64,000 nt of DNA from Xanthostigma xanthostigma (GCA_963575645.1 OY754475.1:8184001-8248000); one strand, 5' to 3'; shown: positions 19,560 through 30,299, numbered from the stretch's first letter. Made by a program: numbers and translations. The notes: generated by a model not told the origin, from the sequence alone.

Positions 19560-21310
19560 TGGTAGTGAACGCCTACTTGCCCGCAGACAGTGGCGTGTGG
19601 AATAAATTCGACATAACCATTTATAGCGGTAGAATAAAAATAAACACTCGACGCACATGGATCTCCGAAACAAGCTACAAGGCGGGCGCAATGCGTTCAC
19701 GTCACTATGACGTGGTGGCTTCATCTTTCGCCGCAGCTAGTATAGCACAATAAGCCATAGAGGCGGCAGTGTTCCCAGTGATAAACCGACTCCCATTGAT
19801 TAAAAAAAGACGCTTAGCTTAAAAGGCATTATTTTAAAAGATTCCAAATCTCTTAGAACATCATTAAACCTTGTTTTTTTTTTTATAATTATTCGTGTCA
19901 ATGATTTTTTCATAAACACAGCTCATTCTTTTCGTTGAACTCTGTTCATCAATTAACAAATGAACGAAGAATTAAATTATTCTTTTGTTTAACATATTCA
20001 TAGCGTATCAACGATTGTTCTTATATTTCGATTTGTTACACTTTGACGTTTGGCTCTTACGCAATACGCATTCCTCTAGCGGCTAAATCCCTGAAAATTA
20101 GTGTTCCTCTTTTTTGACCCGTGTCCAATATAAGAGATACGGCTCCTTTACCCATCGACGTAAACGCCTGGAAATGCCCTGGCGGTGTAAAAAGTGTACT
20201 CACCGAAAGAAAAAGATAGACCATCTCTATCTCTCTCAAAATAGCACCTTAACGACACGTCATGTATCTCTTGATGACAATAAATATTATTATTATTAGT
20301 ATTATTATAATAAAAGAAATCGTGCGTGTATAGAAAAAAGGATAGAGATGGTCTCAACGCAGCTCTATCCTCCTCACCGAAAAACAACGACAAGTATATA
20401 TTACGGCGAAGGCATGTCCAGAAGTGTACGTCGATGGCTACACCTTTATCCTTGGCGACAGTGTGTTTAGAAACTCGGAAATTTCTTCAGAACAGTTTGT
20501 ATACAAGGCTAGATCACGTGTCAGTGGCGGCGCTTGAACATTTAAAATGTGGGGGCTCTGCAGGGTCAACCGGAAGTATCTCCTGGCACGGGCTGGAACT
20601 GAGGGAGGTGTATTTAAATTTGTATCAAATTGAAAAATTCAAAATTTATTTCCTCAAATAAAGATAAAATAAAATACATACCTATTTAATAAATACAAAA
20701 TTAGAGGATTTCCTGCCCAACTAGGAATACCAGTGCTAGGGCATCCATACTTGTGATAACAAATCTACCTGTGACAATATTCTTTCTACGCAATTCTGCC
20801 GGCTTTTTTTTCTCGAATGTTCCAAACTTGTCTCTACCGGCATCGCAATACAAAAACCCTTATACCTGCGTGTGTTATTGTTAACCCGAGAACGTTCGAC
20901 GGAAGTCAGTGTCGCAACAGCTGGGGGGTTGCGATATGATTTATTCAATAAATTATGAAGTAAGTACAGATTTTGGTTGATCAGCCACTGGCACGTCTAT
21001 CTATGTAGGTACATGTTATTACGAGAGACCCTGAGGTATATAGAATATGATGGCGAGCGAGACCTGAGATTGTAATAATGATGATGACAAGAAGATTTTA
21101 ACATGGCGGAGAACGCGGAGTTTCAGTTTGATAGTTGCTACGTGTTTGCGGTGTGTACCACGCTACATTACTGTAAAGTTCCGGTTACATTTCACATAAA
21201 ACGCGCTCATATTCTACGGGGCTTTAGTCTAGCCAACGTCAGGGACACCAAATTCTGAGATCGGTTCCCCCGGACACTATCTACGTCGCCCGTGGTACTG
21301 GAAATCGAGT
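19560..21310. other. no supported gene; (TTA)n at 20281-20312
   Basis: Contains several open frames of 60-111 codons without motifs, an AATAAATATTATTATTATTA tail near 20279 that looks like another LINE 3' end, and weak inverted blocks (GATAGACCATCTCTATC with GATAGAGATGGTCTC, 20215 and 20340). A slightly GC-richer part at 21040-21310 has no readable product. Confidence 0.35.
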
Positions 21311-22200
21311 GGGTTCGCAATTTTTCTTGCTCTTATAACATTGCGTCAAATGAGCATTTTTAAATTAACTGTAACAATAATTAAACGAAACATTTAATTA
21401 TCGAAATTTTTATACCCAGTTAAAGAGATATAGTGTCTATGTTGTTGCACTGAAAAAAACGTTTTAAGTAAAATTATTATCATATATATTAATACGTTAA
21501 GGTTAAGATGTTTGCCTCCCTTTTAAGAAAAAACCACACAATTTCTCCACATAAATTATATATCATTTTACAGATAATTGCTTGCTCTACTGACATCGAC
21601 AACTAAAAAATTTATTATTGCTTTTGTTTTTGTAAATTAATTATTAGCAACGCTGAACAACGTCTGCCATCTGACGGCGCAACGCTGATCAACGTCACAG
21701 CAATGCTGCATGATGCCATCTGACGGCTTAGCTCAACGCTTTTGCTACTTGCGCCTCTATATGACAATTTTATTAAAATATTTCTTCGATCTGTCATCTG
21801 AGATTCATATTGTAATACAACAAAAAGAAGAACGTTATAAGCATTGTGCAAAATTAGAAACGAATTGCAATCATATTTAAATAATCATTTTGTAAAGTGA
21901 TAATTATTATACTTATTTAGTGCGAATAATTCGCACAGGTCACACTAGTTATTAGCTATTATATTATTCAACGTTTACTTCTATACGAAGGCTACTAGCG
22001 CCGCTAGCGGGCAATAGAGCGGAATTGAACTGCCTTGTTATTATTGTTTTAACCCGCGAAAGCTTCTTAATAAACGACGTGGCAGGGAGCGCGACGAAGA
22101 CTACATCAGACAGCCGCACATGAAATCATGCTCTATATAACCGTTGCATTATTTATCGTTCGTTTAGTCCACAGCTCACGCTGCGATCGAGTCATTTGAA
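21311..22200 (-). repeat. E/F repeat block, copy 2, interrupted by a Helitron
   Basis: The inverted copy of the F start (21361-21445) and of E (21966-22198) has the same order as at 1.9-2.3 kb. A Helitron at 21480-21948 sits between them. The E part keeps GGCTACTAGCGCCGCTAGCG and CAGCTCACGCTGCGATCGA. Confidence 0.7.
21480..21948 (+). mobile_element. non-autonomous Helitron, copy 2
   Basis: Starts A|TCATATATATTAATACG and ends with the hairpin GTGCGAATAATTCGCAC, then AGGTCACA, then CTAG|T. It is 469 bp long, shorter internally than copy 1. The open frame across it (78 codons) is inside the repeat and not a gene. Confidence 0.92.
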
Positions 22201-22956
22201 AAAATGAAAATATTTTTTTGTTAACACCCTGTAAAATAGATGCTTTTCATATATTATATAAACACTTTGAAGTGATTTATAAAAGTCTAGCATTATAGTT
22301 CTAAAACAAAAAAATTCAGAGAAACCAAAAACATGTGTAATGAATTCCACAGAATAAATCCATTATTTTAGTTTATTTTTGTGTTTTATTTTTTAAAAGT
22401 TTCATCAGCGCTTTTTTATCTTTAAACTCGGAGCGCTTCCCGAGGCAGTTTTTTAAAGCTCGCTTTGAAATAAACTTTTTTCATTATCATAAACTTATGA
22501 TCAACATTTTTAATAAAACAGCGTTATAGTCAAACACGTTGCCGACTGCTGGTACAAAACGTAACTGAACCAAACGTTGTAAAAATCAGGGTTGGGAATA
22601 TATTCTAAAAAAAATTTGAAGAAATGTTAAACCATTTTAATTTTATAATTATATTATTTTTGAGTATACAAATAAATACGAAACGTGTTTTCCAATGTTC
22701 AAATCTATCTACCGATAGGTCGCAGCAAGTTTTTTGAAGTGAAACTTCTTAGACGGTATCTCGCCGATTGTGGGAGGGGGGGGGCTAAAATGAAGGAAAC
22801 AAAAAATACTGACACAAATTAGTGAATACGAAGTCATAGAAACCCAATATACACGACACACATTTTTTTAAGCGCTTTTATTTAGCTTGACTCCATAATA
22901 CATATATTTCATTGTTTCTTTGTTTCTAATCTTTCGACAGCTTTTTCAACTACGAT
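22201..22956. other. no recognised gene
   Basis: AT-rich; contains the 13-base palindrome GAAGTGAAACTTC at 22736-22748 and a G-run at about 22773-22784. No open frame of interest. Confidence 0.4.
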
Positions 22957-23098
22957 AATAGTATATTGTGCGACTAGTGAGAGAAGGAGAAGATTCCATG
23001 AGCGTGAAATTTGCCGCACGAGCGCAGCGAGTGCGGTAAAACGCACGCGAGTGGAATATTCTCCTTCGATCAATAGTCGCACATAATACTTTATTCAA
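22957..23098. mobile_element. small fold-back with CG-rich centre
   Basis: TATTGTGCGACTAGTG near 22960 and ATAGTCGCACATAATAC near 23073 are inverted. The centre has GCCGCACGAGCGCAGCGAG. I would expect a MITE, but no target duplication is visible. Confidence 0.65.
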
Positions 23099-23424
23099 CT
23101 AGCAGGAGTAATATGTAATCGGGGCCCTGATAAAAGAGGGAAAAATAATAAATCACTTCATTGATTGACGTACCCAACGTCAGTGTATAAACACAAGATT
23201 GCCTTGACTTTCGCTGAATTGCGATGCTGTTTTCATATATACAATACCGCCTACCACGTTCCTATTGGTCCAGGTGCTGCTTGCAGTTTTTTTCATTATT
23301 TAGCGCTTGGGCTTGCTACTGAGTTTCTAATTGTCCAGAAAATTCATTATTACACTAGTGAAGTAATATATTATTTCTCCCACGTTTAGCAGGGCCCCGA
23401 AATTACATATTACTCACGCGTGTT
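23099..23424. mobile_element. fold-back pair around 23.1-23.4 kb
   Basis: AGTAATATGTAATCGGGGCC (about 23107) is the inverse of GGCCCCGAAATTACATATTAC (about 23394). TTATTCAAC/GTTGAATAA border the pair. The 260-bp interior has a 74-codon frame without motifs. Confidence 0.65.
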
Positions 23425-23497
23425 GAATAAATAAAATTATCGACCAATTTTTCAGACAATAATATTATATTTACAAAAATATATAATAATAATTCAA

Positions 23498-23533
23498 TAC
23501 ATTACTTTCAGTCCGGATTAGGACCTTCTTCAG
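23498..23533 (-). ncRNA. hammerhead-like motif, decayed
   Basis: CTGAAGA, stem II GGTCC / GGAC(T), then GAAAG instead of GAAACG. The loss around stem III suggests it is inactive. Confidence 0.5.
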
Positions 23534-23758
23534 AAATGAGCTAAAAAAATACAAAAATTAATTAATGATTAGTTTCTAATTAGTTTTTAGTAGTTTAAAT
23601 TTTTTATAACGAAATATTGAAAAAATCTTATTATTATTACGAGTATTTCAATATTTCGATATTAAAAAATTAAGCAAATTTTATTAAAAACTAATTAGAC
23701 ATTAATAATAATTAATGTTTAGATGAGTTTGGTACATTTAGCAATTATTATAATATAT

Positions 23759-24060
23759 TACAGAGTAGCTACTGTTCACTCATAGCTCTCACTACTACAT
23801 CTAGCGATAACTAATATAATTGGCTCTCGCATGATGTGAAAAAATCAGCTACCAATGCTATAAATATTAGAATGATAGTTTGATAGTTGTGTCACTGTGG
23901 TGTAATGTAACTCAGTCCGCCGCGATAGTGGAAAGATTCGGGGTTCGTATCCCGACGGTGACATTGTTTGTAAAAAATAAACTAATTTTTCTATGTTGAT
24001 AGCGTTATAACAATGTGTGTTTCCTTAACAATTGTAGCAAACAGTAGCTACTCTGTAATA
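23759..24060 (+). mobile_element. MITE C, copy 2 (uninterrupted)
   Basis: The ends are exact inverted repeats TTACAGAGTAGCTACTGTT / AACAGTAGCTACTCTGTAA. The interior includes a tRNA-like GGGGTTCGTATCCCGAC and CAGTCCGCCGCGATAGTGG. Comparison with copy 1 at 4.4-4.96 kb shows the site where B inserted there. Confidence 0.85.
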
Positions 24061-24094
24061 ATTAATAATTAATTTTTATATTTTTAGATCAGTT

Positions 24095-24132
24095 CTGAAG
24101 AAGCTCCAAAGCCGGACCGAAACGTTAATGTT
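24095..24132 (+). ncRNA. hammerhead-like motif
   Basis: CTGAAGA, stem II GCTCC / GGACC (one mismatch), GAAACGTT. The cleavage triplet is GTT, tolerated but weaker than GTC. Stem I TTG/AAT pairs. Confidence 0.55.
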
Positions 24133-24149
24133 TTGAATTATTATTATAC

Positions 24150-24293
24150 AGAGAAAATTTAATAGAAAGAATAGATGCTGCATTTGAAATAATGAAAAGG
24201 GAAATGCTTTTGAGAACAACAACTGTTGAAATTAGAAATAGATGTCGTGCTTGTATCCGATGTGGAGGGGCACAATTTGAGCAAATTTTGTAA
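24150..24293 (+). pseudogene. Tc-like transposase C-terminal fragment
   Basis: The frame reads RENLIERIDAAFEIMKREML, then TVEIRNRCRACIRCGGAQFE, then QIL and a stop at 24291-24293. The pattern (helical ERI.AAF, basic RNRCRxCI, GGxxFEQxL, stop) is the typical C-terminus of insect Tc-like/DUF4817-type transposases. The upstream catalytic part is absent, replaced by the hammerhead repeat. Confidence 0.65.
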
Positions 24294-24464
24294 TCATTGT
24301 CTACCTGTTTAACAGTCAATATCGTTTAATGAAAAGTAAAACAAGACTTGTTATTTACATCCTAGATCCATAACGGCTAACTATCTGACTTGATATTTTT
24401 TGGCTCAAGAGTTGACTCTTGCAAACTGGTAATGTTTAATTTGGCTACATTCTGAATGATAAAT

Positions 24465-24537
24465 AAAATACTCCACTTTATCCTCTTTTCAACGATATGC
24501 CACATATCGTTGAAAAGAGGATAAAGTGGAGTATTTT
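24465..24537. repeat. perfect hairpin, 35-bp arms, 3-base loop
   Basis: Arm 24465-24499 is the exact reverse complement of 24503-24537, with loop CCA. There is no bulge, so it is more like a palindromic insertion or fold-back footprint than a microRNA precursor, which would have a larger loop. Confidence 0.95.
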
Positions 24538-25500
24538 TATAAACAAAACTAATTTCTAAATACCCGTTATTTTTTTTTAATGATTTTTAAATTATTTTTT
24601 TCTACTTGTTTTTATTAATGCAGGCACTTTAAAAGTCCATAGGGTCTTTTTCCTGATACTATTTGCATAAAATTATGATTCATTTAGAACAAGGAGTCAT
24701 TAGAGAACTCAATAAATGTATTTTCGTGTCTCTAGTGCCAAAAACAAACAGGTTACGATTTTTTGAAGGCAATTTTTAGGCCAATTTTCGAAAATAACTA
24801 AAAAAAATCGTATCTCAATAACCATGACACTTAGGGCAAAAGTCATTGGGGTTAAAATGATCACAATGACCACGAGAACCCCCCAAAAAATTGTGTCGGT
24901 TCATGTGCCAAACACCCTGTATATTTTTGTAAATATAATTGTCTCGAAAATTGGTCTATATTTATATTCATTAAAGAGTTCTAATCAGACGTTAATCCGA
25001 TATTGAATTGAAACTTTGCATACGCATGTAGGTTCCGATTGCACAGACATTTTAAACTTAGAAGCGAAAAACTGAAATATGAACATTTTCTGAAAATCCA
25101 GCCCTATCTTGAGTACAACTATAAAATTGAAACTCGCCACTGGATGATAATATACCTGGTCAGGATAACTTTCGGGATAACTTTGTGCGGTTGAAACTTC
25201 TCGTGACTGCTACGTCTATTGAACAAACTAACGGAAAAACCGCAATGTGTAGACAGGGAAAATTAAAATTATGTTTAAACTTTGTTGGAAAAATACATAG
25301 CGGAAAATTCCATCATTGTGTTTTATTTCAATGTTAAGGTCAATTTTCACTTGAAACTTTGACGCGATGCGACGCAACTCGACAGTTTTTTTAACCTGCA
25401 TTTCAACACGTTTATTAATTGCTGTCAATGTAATTTGCTGAAAACATGAATTAAATAAGTTCGTTACAAGATAACTAAAAAAGTGTGTGTGTCTGCTCAG
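24538..25500. other. no recognised gene; family-1 relic at 24970-25000
   Basis: A short AGTTCTAATCAGACGTTAAT piece at about 24977 is the conserved outer end of the hammerhead family-1 repeat. The rest (60-92 codon frames) has no recognised content. Confidence 0.4.
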
Positions 25501-25502
25501 AC

Positions 25503-26012
25503 GCACGACTGGAGTTTACTCCTTAGATACGCTGTGTAATGTATTACATCTCATTCTTTCGCACGTTAAATCCTACAGATATATATGTTTGTCTCGTTTG
25601 CATTCCATGTCATTCTTTCGCACGTTAAATCCTACAGATATATATGCTTGTCTCTTTTGAAGCGGACGAGCGTAACGCCACACTTGAAGCGGTTGAGCTC
25701 CGACGCACGATTAGAGTTTACTCCTCAGATACGCTGTGTAATGTATTCCATCTCATTCTTTCGCTCGTTAAATCCTACAGATATATATGTTTGTCTCTTT
25801 TGAAGCGGACGAGCGTAACGCCACACTTGAAGCGGTGGAGCTCCGACGCACGACTGGAGTTTACTCCTTAGATACGCCGTGCAATGTATTCCATCTCATT
25901 CTTTCGCTCGTTAAATCCTACAGATATATTTGTTTGTCTCTTTTGAAGCGGACGAGCGTAACGCCATACTTGAAGCGGTGGAGCTCCGACGCACGACTGG
26001 AGCCTAATAAAA
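25503..26012. repeat. 143-bp tandem array, about 3.5 units
   Basis: TTGTCTCTTTTGAAGCGGAC recurs at about 25648, 25791 and 25934, a 143-bp period. Each unit also holds TCATTCTTTCGC(A/T)CGTTAAATC and GAGCTCCGACGCACGA. Because 143 is not a multiple of three, the same sequence is read in different frames in successive units, which yields several overlapping open frames. None needs to be a gene. Confidence 0.95.
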
Positions 26013-26122
26013 AAAACCGTTACAAAGTCCAACGCCGAACTAAAGCGAGAGCTACGATAAAAAGGAAAACGAAAAAACCCAAACGTCTACGGATCATGTA
26101 TAGGCGATATAGGAAACAGTAA

Positions 26123-26611
26123 TTCACGAAAAATTTACGGCACCTTTCTTTATTTTTCCCCAATCTTTTGGAAAAAGAGTTTCTATAGGTACGTGCAAAA
26201 GCAGCCATTTTGTAGAGTGCAAAAATAATTTTGAATTGGGTCAAAATACGAAGCAATGTAAAGTTCCTACCTTGTCAATGGTCATGCATATAATATTCCC
26301 GAGAGACGGAGATATGATACGCCCTTTATAATAGAGATCGCGTTACAATGTGAAAAACACGCTGGTCACAAGAAACCGGGTAAAGTAATTAACGGTTTTA
26401 CGTGCAGCGTCAGCATTCAATGCTGATAACTTCAGCAAGGCTGATGAAAATATAATCACTTCCGGTTGTATGAAACGATAATCAAATCTATTCTATATTA
26501 ACGATAACCATACGGTGAGTACCAAGTGCAATAAAAACACTCTGGGTAACTACGTAATTACTAGCGGCCTAGTGCGGCTTCGCCCGAATTTGTAGTTTGC
26601 CATCGGCCATC
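26123..26611. other. no recognised gene
   Basis: The stretch before it (about 26000-26122) reads a very basic peptide (KRKTKKPKRLRIMYRRYRKQ) as the end of an open frame running out of the tandem array. Otherwise I see nothing recognisable. Confidence 0.35.
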
Positions 26612-27107
26612 GGAATTTTTATGAATTTTTAAAAATTAAAAATCGTTGTAAATCGTGATTTTCTTGAATTAAATAGTACACCTGAAAAAAAACACCGTGA
26701 TTTCTATTTTTTTATTAAATATTTAAACTTTAATAAAAAAAATGGCGTAATCAGATTTCAAATATTTTATTAATTATTATGTTTATTATTCATAATAACA
26801 ATATGCAATAATTTGTCGAAGCGTACCATCTGCCTCTCTCTTACTAATGTCATACATAGGACTGGGAGTGAGATGACAATACTACTATCCTTAAAGTGCA
26901 TGCGCGTAAAGAGCATATTGTTATTATGAATAATAAACATAATAATTAATAAAATATTTGAAATCTGATTACGCCATTTTTTTTAATTAAAGTTTAAATA
27001 TTTAATAAAAAATAGAAATCACGGTATTTTTATTCAGGTGTACTATTTAATTCAAGAAAATCACGATTTACAACGATTTTTAATTTTTAAAAATTCATAA
27101 AAATTCA
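26612..27107. mobile_element. large fold-back Q, arms about 185 bp
   Basis: GGAATTTTTATGAATTTTTA... at the left is mirrored at the right end (AATTCATAAAAATTC). Inner arm blocks AAATATTTTATTAATTATTA and TAATAATTAATAAAATATTT match. The unique loop of about 110 bp (26820-26925) includes TGTCATACATAGGACTGGGA. The arms are nearly identical, implying recent origin or gene conversion. No enzyme. Confidence 0.9.
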
Positions 27108-27305
27108 CCGGTTGAAGATACGATAATGAGTGTAAGGACTTTTTCGATTCAAAATAGTCTGAAAAATATATAAAAAAATTATTTATTGCAAAAAAACTTA
27201 TTTTGCAATATTTTCAATTTTTCGTTGTTTAAACAATAACGGCAACAGATATTGAGTGTCATGTTACACTGTTATAATCAGGAGAGCCTCCTGGACATTA
27301 AAAAA

Positions 27306-28078
27306 AAAATTTACGAACCAAACAAATTTTGCAAACGAATGCGCCACTATGCTCTGCTCTATATGGAATTTTGATTTGGGGAGGGACATCCGGAGCCAAA
27401 AGAATTTTCCTTTTACAAAAAGCGGCTGTTCGTATATTGGCTGGAGTTTGGAGGAATGAACATTGCCGGGCCCTATTCATAGAACATAAAATAATGACCT
27501 TACCAAATATCTACATTCTACATATACCATTGTTTAATATATGCTAAGAAAAAGCTACAATAGTCTAGATTCTAGAAACTAATTCCACTTTTCACACTCA
27601 CAACACTAGGAATAAAGATTGTCTAGCCTTGCCGCTGCACAGACTAAATTCGGTACAACATAGCTATAATTAATTAGCAATAAAATTTTTTAATAAACTT
27701 CCTAATCATATGCAAAGCTTGCCTATGGAAAAATTAAAAAAAAAAATTGGTTGTCTGTAAAGTCGGTTTACGGACGATAGTTTTACGTGATAACGTATTC
27801 CGCTCGAATATCATATTTAATAATCACGCACAGGGTCAGGCGGAATGTTAGGAACGTTACACTTTTTCGTGCATGCAGCCGGTGTTTCATCTTTTTATAT
27901 TGACGTGATTCATCAATTTATAAGACGTTATCACGTCAAAACTGAAAATGTTTTTAACCTGTAATTCTTCAAATTTGTTTTTTAAATCTATTTTTAACTT
28001 ATATAGTAACTTTATATGACTTCACTTTTCATAATTGTTTGTATTACTGCAAAATAAATCTATCTATCTAAACTGGTC
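27306..28078 (+). pseudogene. Jockey-like reverse transcriptase C-terminus split by MITE B
   Basis: The frame contains ALYGILIWGGTSGAKRIFLL and QKAAVRILAGVWRNEHCRAL, then, after a frameshift and stop, HNTRNKDCLALPLHRLN and FFNKLPNHMQSLPMEKLK. At this point B (27737-27938) is inserted; beyond it the same frame resumes KMFLTCNSSNLFFKSIFN and stops near 28020. AAATAAATCTATCTATCTA closes the element at about 28078. This is a non-LTR ORF2 remnant without catalytic motifs. Confidence 0.85.
27737..27938 (+). mobile_element. MITE B, copy 2 (short form)
   Basis: From AAATTGGTTGTCTGTAAAGT through GATAACGTATTCC, only about 25 bp of variable centre, then CACGCACAGGGTCAGGCGGA, to GACGTTATCACGTCAA. The host reverse transcriptase frame continues on both sides. 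Confidence 0.88.
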
Positions 28079-28079
28079 T

Positions 28080-28235
28080 CCAAGAAAAGCGCTTTTATAT
28101 AATTTATAGTCCATATACATCTGGAAGGTCCGTTCTAAATACTGGTGAATTGATTTTTGAAATCGGATGAGTAGTTTCGGAGATTATCTCCTACATCCAA
28201 ACTTACAAACTTTACCTCTATTAGTATAGACACAA
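28080..28235 (+). repeat. RTE-like 3' end
   Basis: TTGAAATCGGATGAGTAGTT, CGGAGATTATCTCCTACATC and CTATTAGTATAGAC follow the usual wording of RTE-type LINE 3' ends in insects. No coding sequence. Confidence 0.5.
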
Positions 28236-28699
28236 ACCTTCCAAGTGGAGCAAAAACACGGCGACATCGGACGGAATTTTATTCAACTAATTATGTTTAT
28301 GTGTTTATTCACTCAGGAAAACTTCCTGACGGACCGTGATCCACAGTTTTAGAAGCTCTTGCATCGAGGATGATGTTACTGATCAATACTACAACATCAT
28401 TGGTTGTATAAAGAGATAGATACATATATAACTGGACGCCGCCCGTCTCTCCGACGGCGCGGGTGGCGCGTATTCCATTCCTGGTTCCCTTCTATTTATC
28501 CCGTTCGTCCGTACATATGTATAGGTTATTATGTCCCGAGTCCGATACAACTATAGATGAGGTCACGTCATCCAGGTCCAGCTGACAATCTCCTCCTCGA
28601 TTCCTCCTGGTGTGACAGGAACGTCTTTAACAGATTCCCTATTAACCGACGCGGTCGACGGTGACCGAAGACGGACAAAGAAAAGTTTCACTCTGTCGG

Positions 28700-29104
28700 T
28701 ACAACACATTTTTTTTTAAGTAAAAAACTTCTTTAGGCACGCTTGACTTGGGGAGTAAGCTGGTAAATGCCTGACGAAAGCGTTTACGGAAATCGAACGA
28801 GGCGAACGGAAGTTGAGAGGAAGATATAAGTGAATGAAGATAGAAGGAGAGAGAGTTACGTTTCGTATATTGGAAGTTGAGAGGGAGATATAACTTAGTG
28901 AAGATAGAAAGAGAGAGAGTTACGTTTTGTATATTACTGTAGGGGTAGGAGAGAGAGGTGCGCGCGCACATTTTCTTTCTCTCTTCCTCAACAAATACTT
29001 CACTGACTAGTGGCGCCATCAGGTGGTCGAAAATATAAGCAGTACTAACAATAGAATGACACATACCTGGCGCCATCAGGTAGCCGAAAATATAAGCAGT
29101 ACTC
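28700..29104. repeat. repeat W-related stretch with two tandem duplications
   Basis: A 64-bp unit (GGAAGTTGAGAGGAAGATAT...) occurs at 28808-28871 and 28872-28935. A unit GGCGCCATCAGGT(G/A)G.CGAAAATAT occurs at about 29012 and 29068. The 144-codon minus-strand frame here (28642-29076) exists because of the duplicated, GA-rich sequence and has no known motif. Confidence 0.75.
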
Positions 29105-29732
29105 TTTACTTGCCAATCGGGATCTTTATGTAATATTCTACGTTTAAAGTGAATAAAATTGTAAATTCATTTTAAAGTTCATATTTTGTGAATTTTCGGG
29201 TGAATAATAACAAATTATGGCAGGAAGTTTTACTTCAGTCGAGTGATCTAAAGCACACTCGCTTTTTTTCAAATGGCAACAAATTTTGTTTTTTACATTT
29301 TCGTAGTCTCTATTTTTTACAAGCTTTTATTTATTTTCACCTGTCCCAGTGTCTTTCTGTCTGAAATCAAATCTGGCAAGTTAAATTTGACCCACTTCCC
29401 GGTTTCCGATTGAGCTGAAATTTTGCATACGTATGTAGTTGCGATAACAGTACAAGCGCGCCTGCTATTTCACTGAACCGCACACCCAAGATGCTTACAG
29501 ATACTATGAGCGTGTTAATTGAAGTCGTACAATTTTCTTTTAACACCTTTAACGATATAGTAATTCTCATCACCGTTTTTAATATTTTCAATTGTCGTAT
29601 TTACCCGGCGTTTTGATGCCGCCACCTGTCAGTCGATGTCTTTAAATAGCGGAAACTGCGTAAACCCGTTACTTCCGTCCAAAAGAAGATCTGAGCTAAG
29701 CTCAGGTCGCACCTAAAGAAGTTTTACTTCAT
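29105..29732. other. no recognised gene
   Basis: Contains two copies of the GAAGTTTTACTTC palindrome (29224-29236, 29718-29730). A short stretch around 29400-29450 has LINE-3'-like wording (TGAGCTGAAATTTTGCATAC). Confidence 0.4.
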
Positions 29733-29935
29733 TGAAGGAAAGTTTTGGTTGAGGATCATAAATAAATAAGCTTTACCAATGTTACGCTAGTGGCCAACGT
29801 TTCGAAAAATTTATTTTCATCTTCAGGGCCTCAAGCTGGTCAAAATGAAAATAAATTTTTCGAAACGTTGGCCACTAGCGAAACATTGGTAAAGCTTATT
29901 TATTTATGATCCTCAACCAAAACCTTCCTTCATCG
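29733..29935. mobile_element. hammerhead-bearing fold-back (family 2)
   Basis: The left arm (29733-29820) and right arm (29844-29935) are inverted copies (CTTTACCAATGTTACGCTAG against CTAGCGAAACATTGGTAAAG). The break point of the inversion lies inside a hammerhead-like motif: the left arm keeps it whole on the minus strand, the right arm lacks its first bases (CTGAAG). Confidence 0.8.
29792..29830 (-). ncRNA. hammerhead-ribozyme-like motif, family 2
   Basis: On the minus strand: stem I GGCC, core CTGAAGA, stem II GAAAA / TTTTC, GAAAC, GTT, then stem I partner GGCC. Stem I is perfect over four pairs. One extra base lies between the core and stem II, as in the other families here. The ACGT stem III is self-complementary, as in dimer-type minimal hammerheads of Penelope-like elements. 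Confidence 0.7.
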
Positions 29936-30299
29936 TAACATTTTACTTCAATAATAAAATATTTGTCCATCCCTGAAGCGATCGCTTTATCGTCTAGATA
30001 AGGTGTTTCGCTACACTACTTTTTACAATGCATACTTCATCACTTGCTGTCGTCACAGCGGTCATTCTTCACTGCGGTCAGTTGAAGACTTTGGTACAAG
30101 TTGCACGGAGCTGATAGCGCCGTGAGACAACAACAGTCCGGCTCAACGGAAAATAGAAAGGACGGGACGTGACCGGCGCAGAACTGAGCGATTCCCAAAA
30201 CGAATGTGACGCAATAATTCTGATCACGTACATATTTCACATCTAAAATGCGGTGACAAAAAAAACATTTCTTTATTTATGATTTAAAAAAATTGTTCA
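29936..30299. other. no recognised gene
   Basis: Unique-looking sequence with a 66-codon minus frame and no motif. Confidence 0.35.

Larger units (their letters stand above)
23425..24140. mobile_element. hammerhead-bearing fold-back (family 1) interrupted by MITE C
   Basis: The left part (from AATTATCGACCAATTTTTCA) carries a minus-strand hammerhead-like motif at 23498-23533. The right part carries a plus-strand motif at 24095-24132. Between them are inverted A/T-rich arms and the complete MITE C at 23759-24060. Confidence 0.7.

Noticed and set aside
20057..20239. Open frame ending FRDLAARGMRIA, recalling the kinase HRDLAARN motif
   Set aside because: The histidine is missing, nothing else of a kinase domain surrounds it, and the stop comes four residues later. 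A splice-acceptor-like CCGCCAG upstream is not enough.
24465..24537. MicroRNA precursor
   Set aside because: A three-base loop and fully paired 35-bp arms without bulges do not fit a Drosha/Dicer substrate; a palindromic insertion is more likely.
28642..29076. 144-codon open frame, minus strand
   Set aside because: It crosses two tandem duplications and GA-rich simple sequence, encodes a repeated low-complexity peptide and has no recognised motif or splice context.
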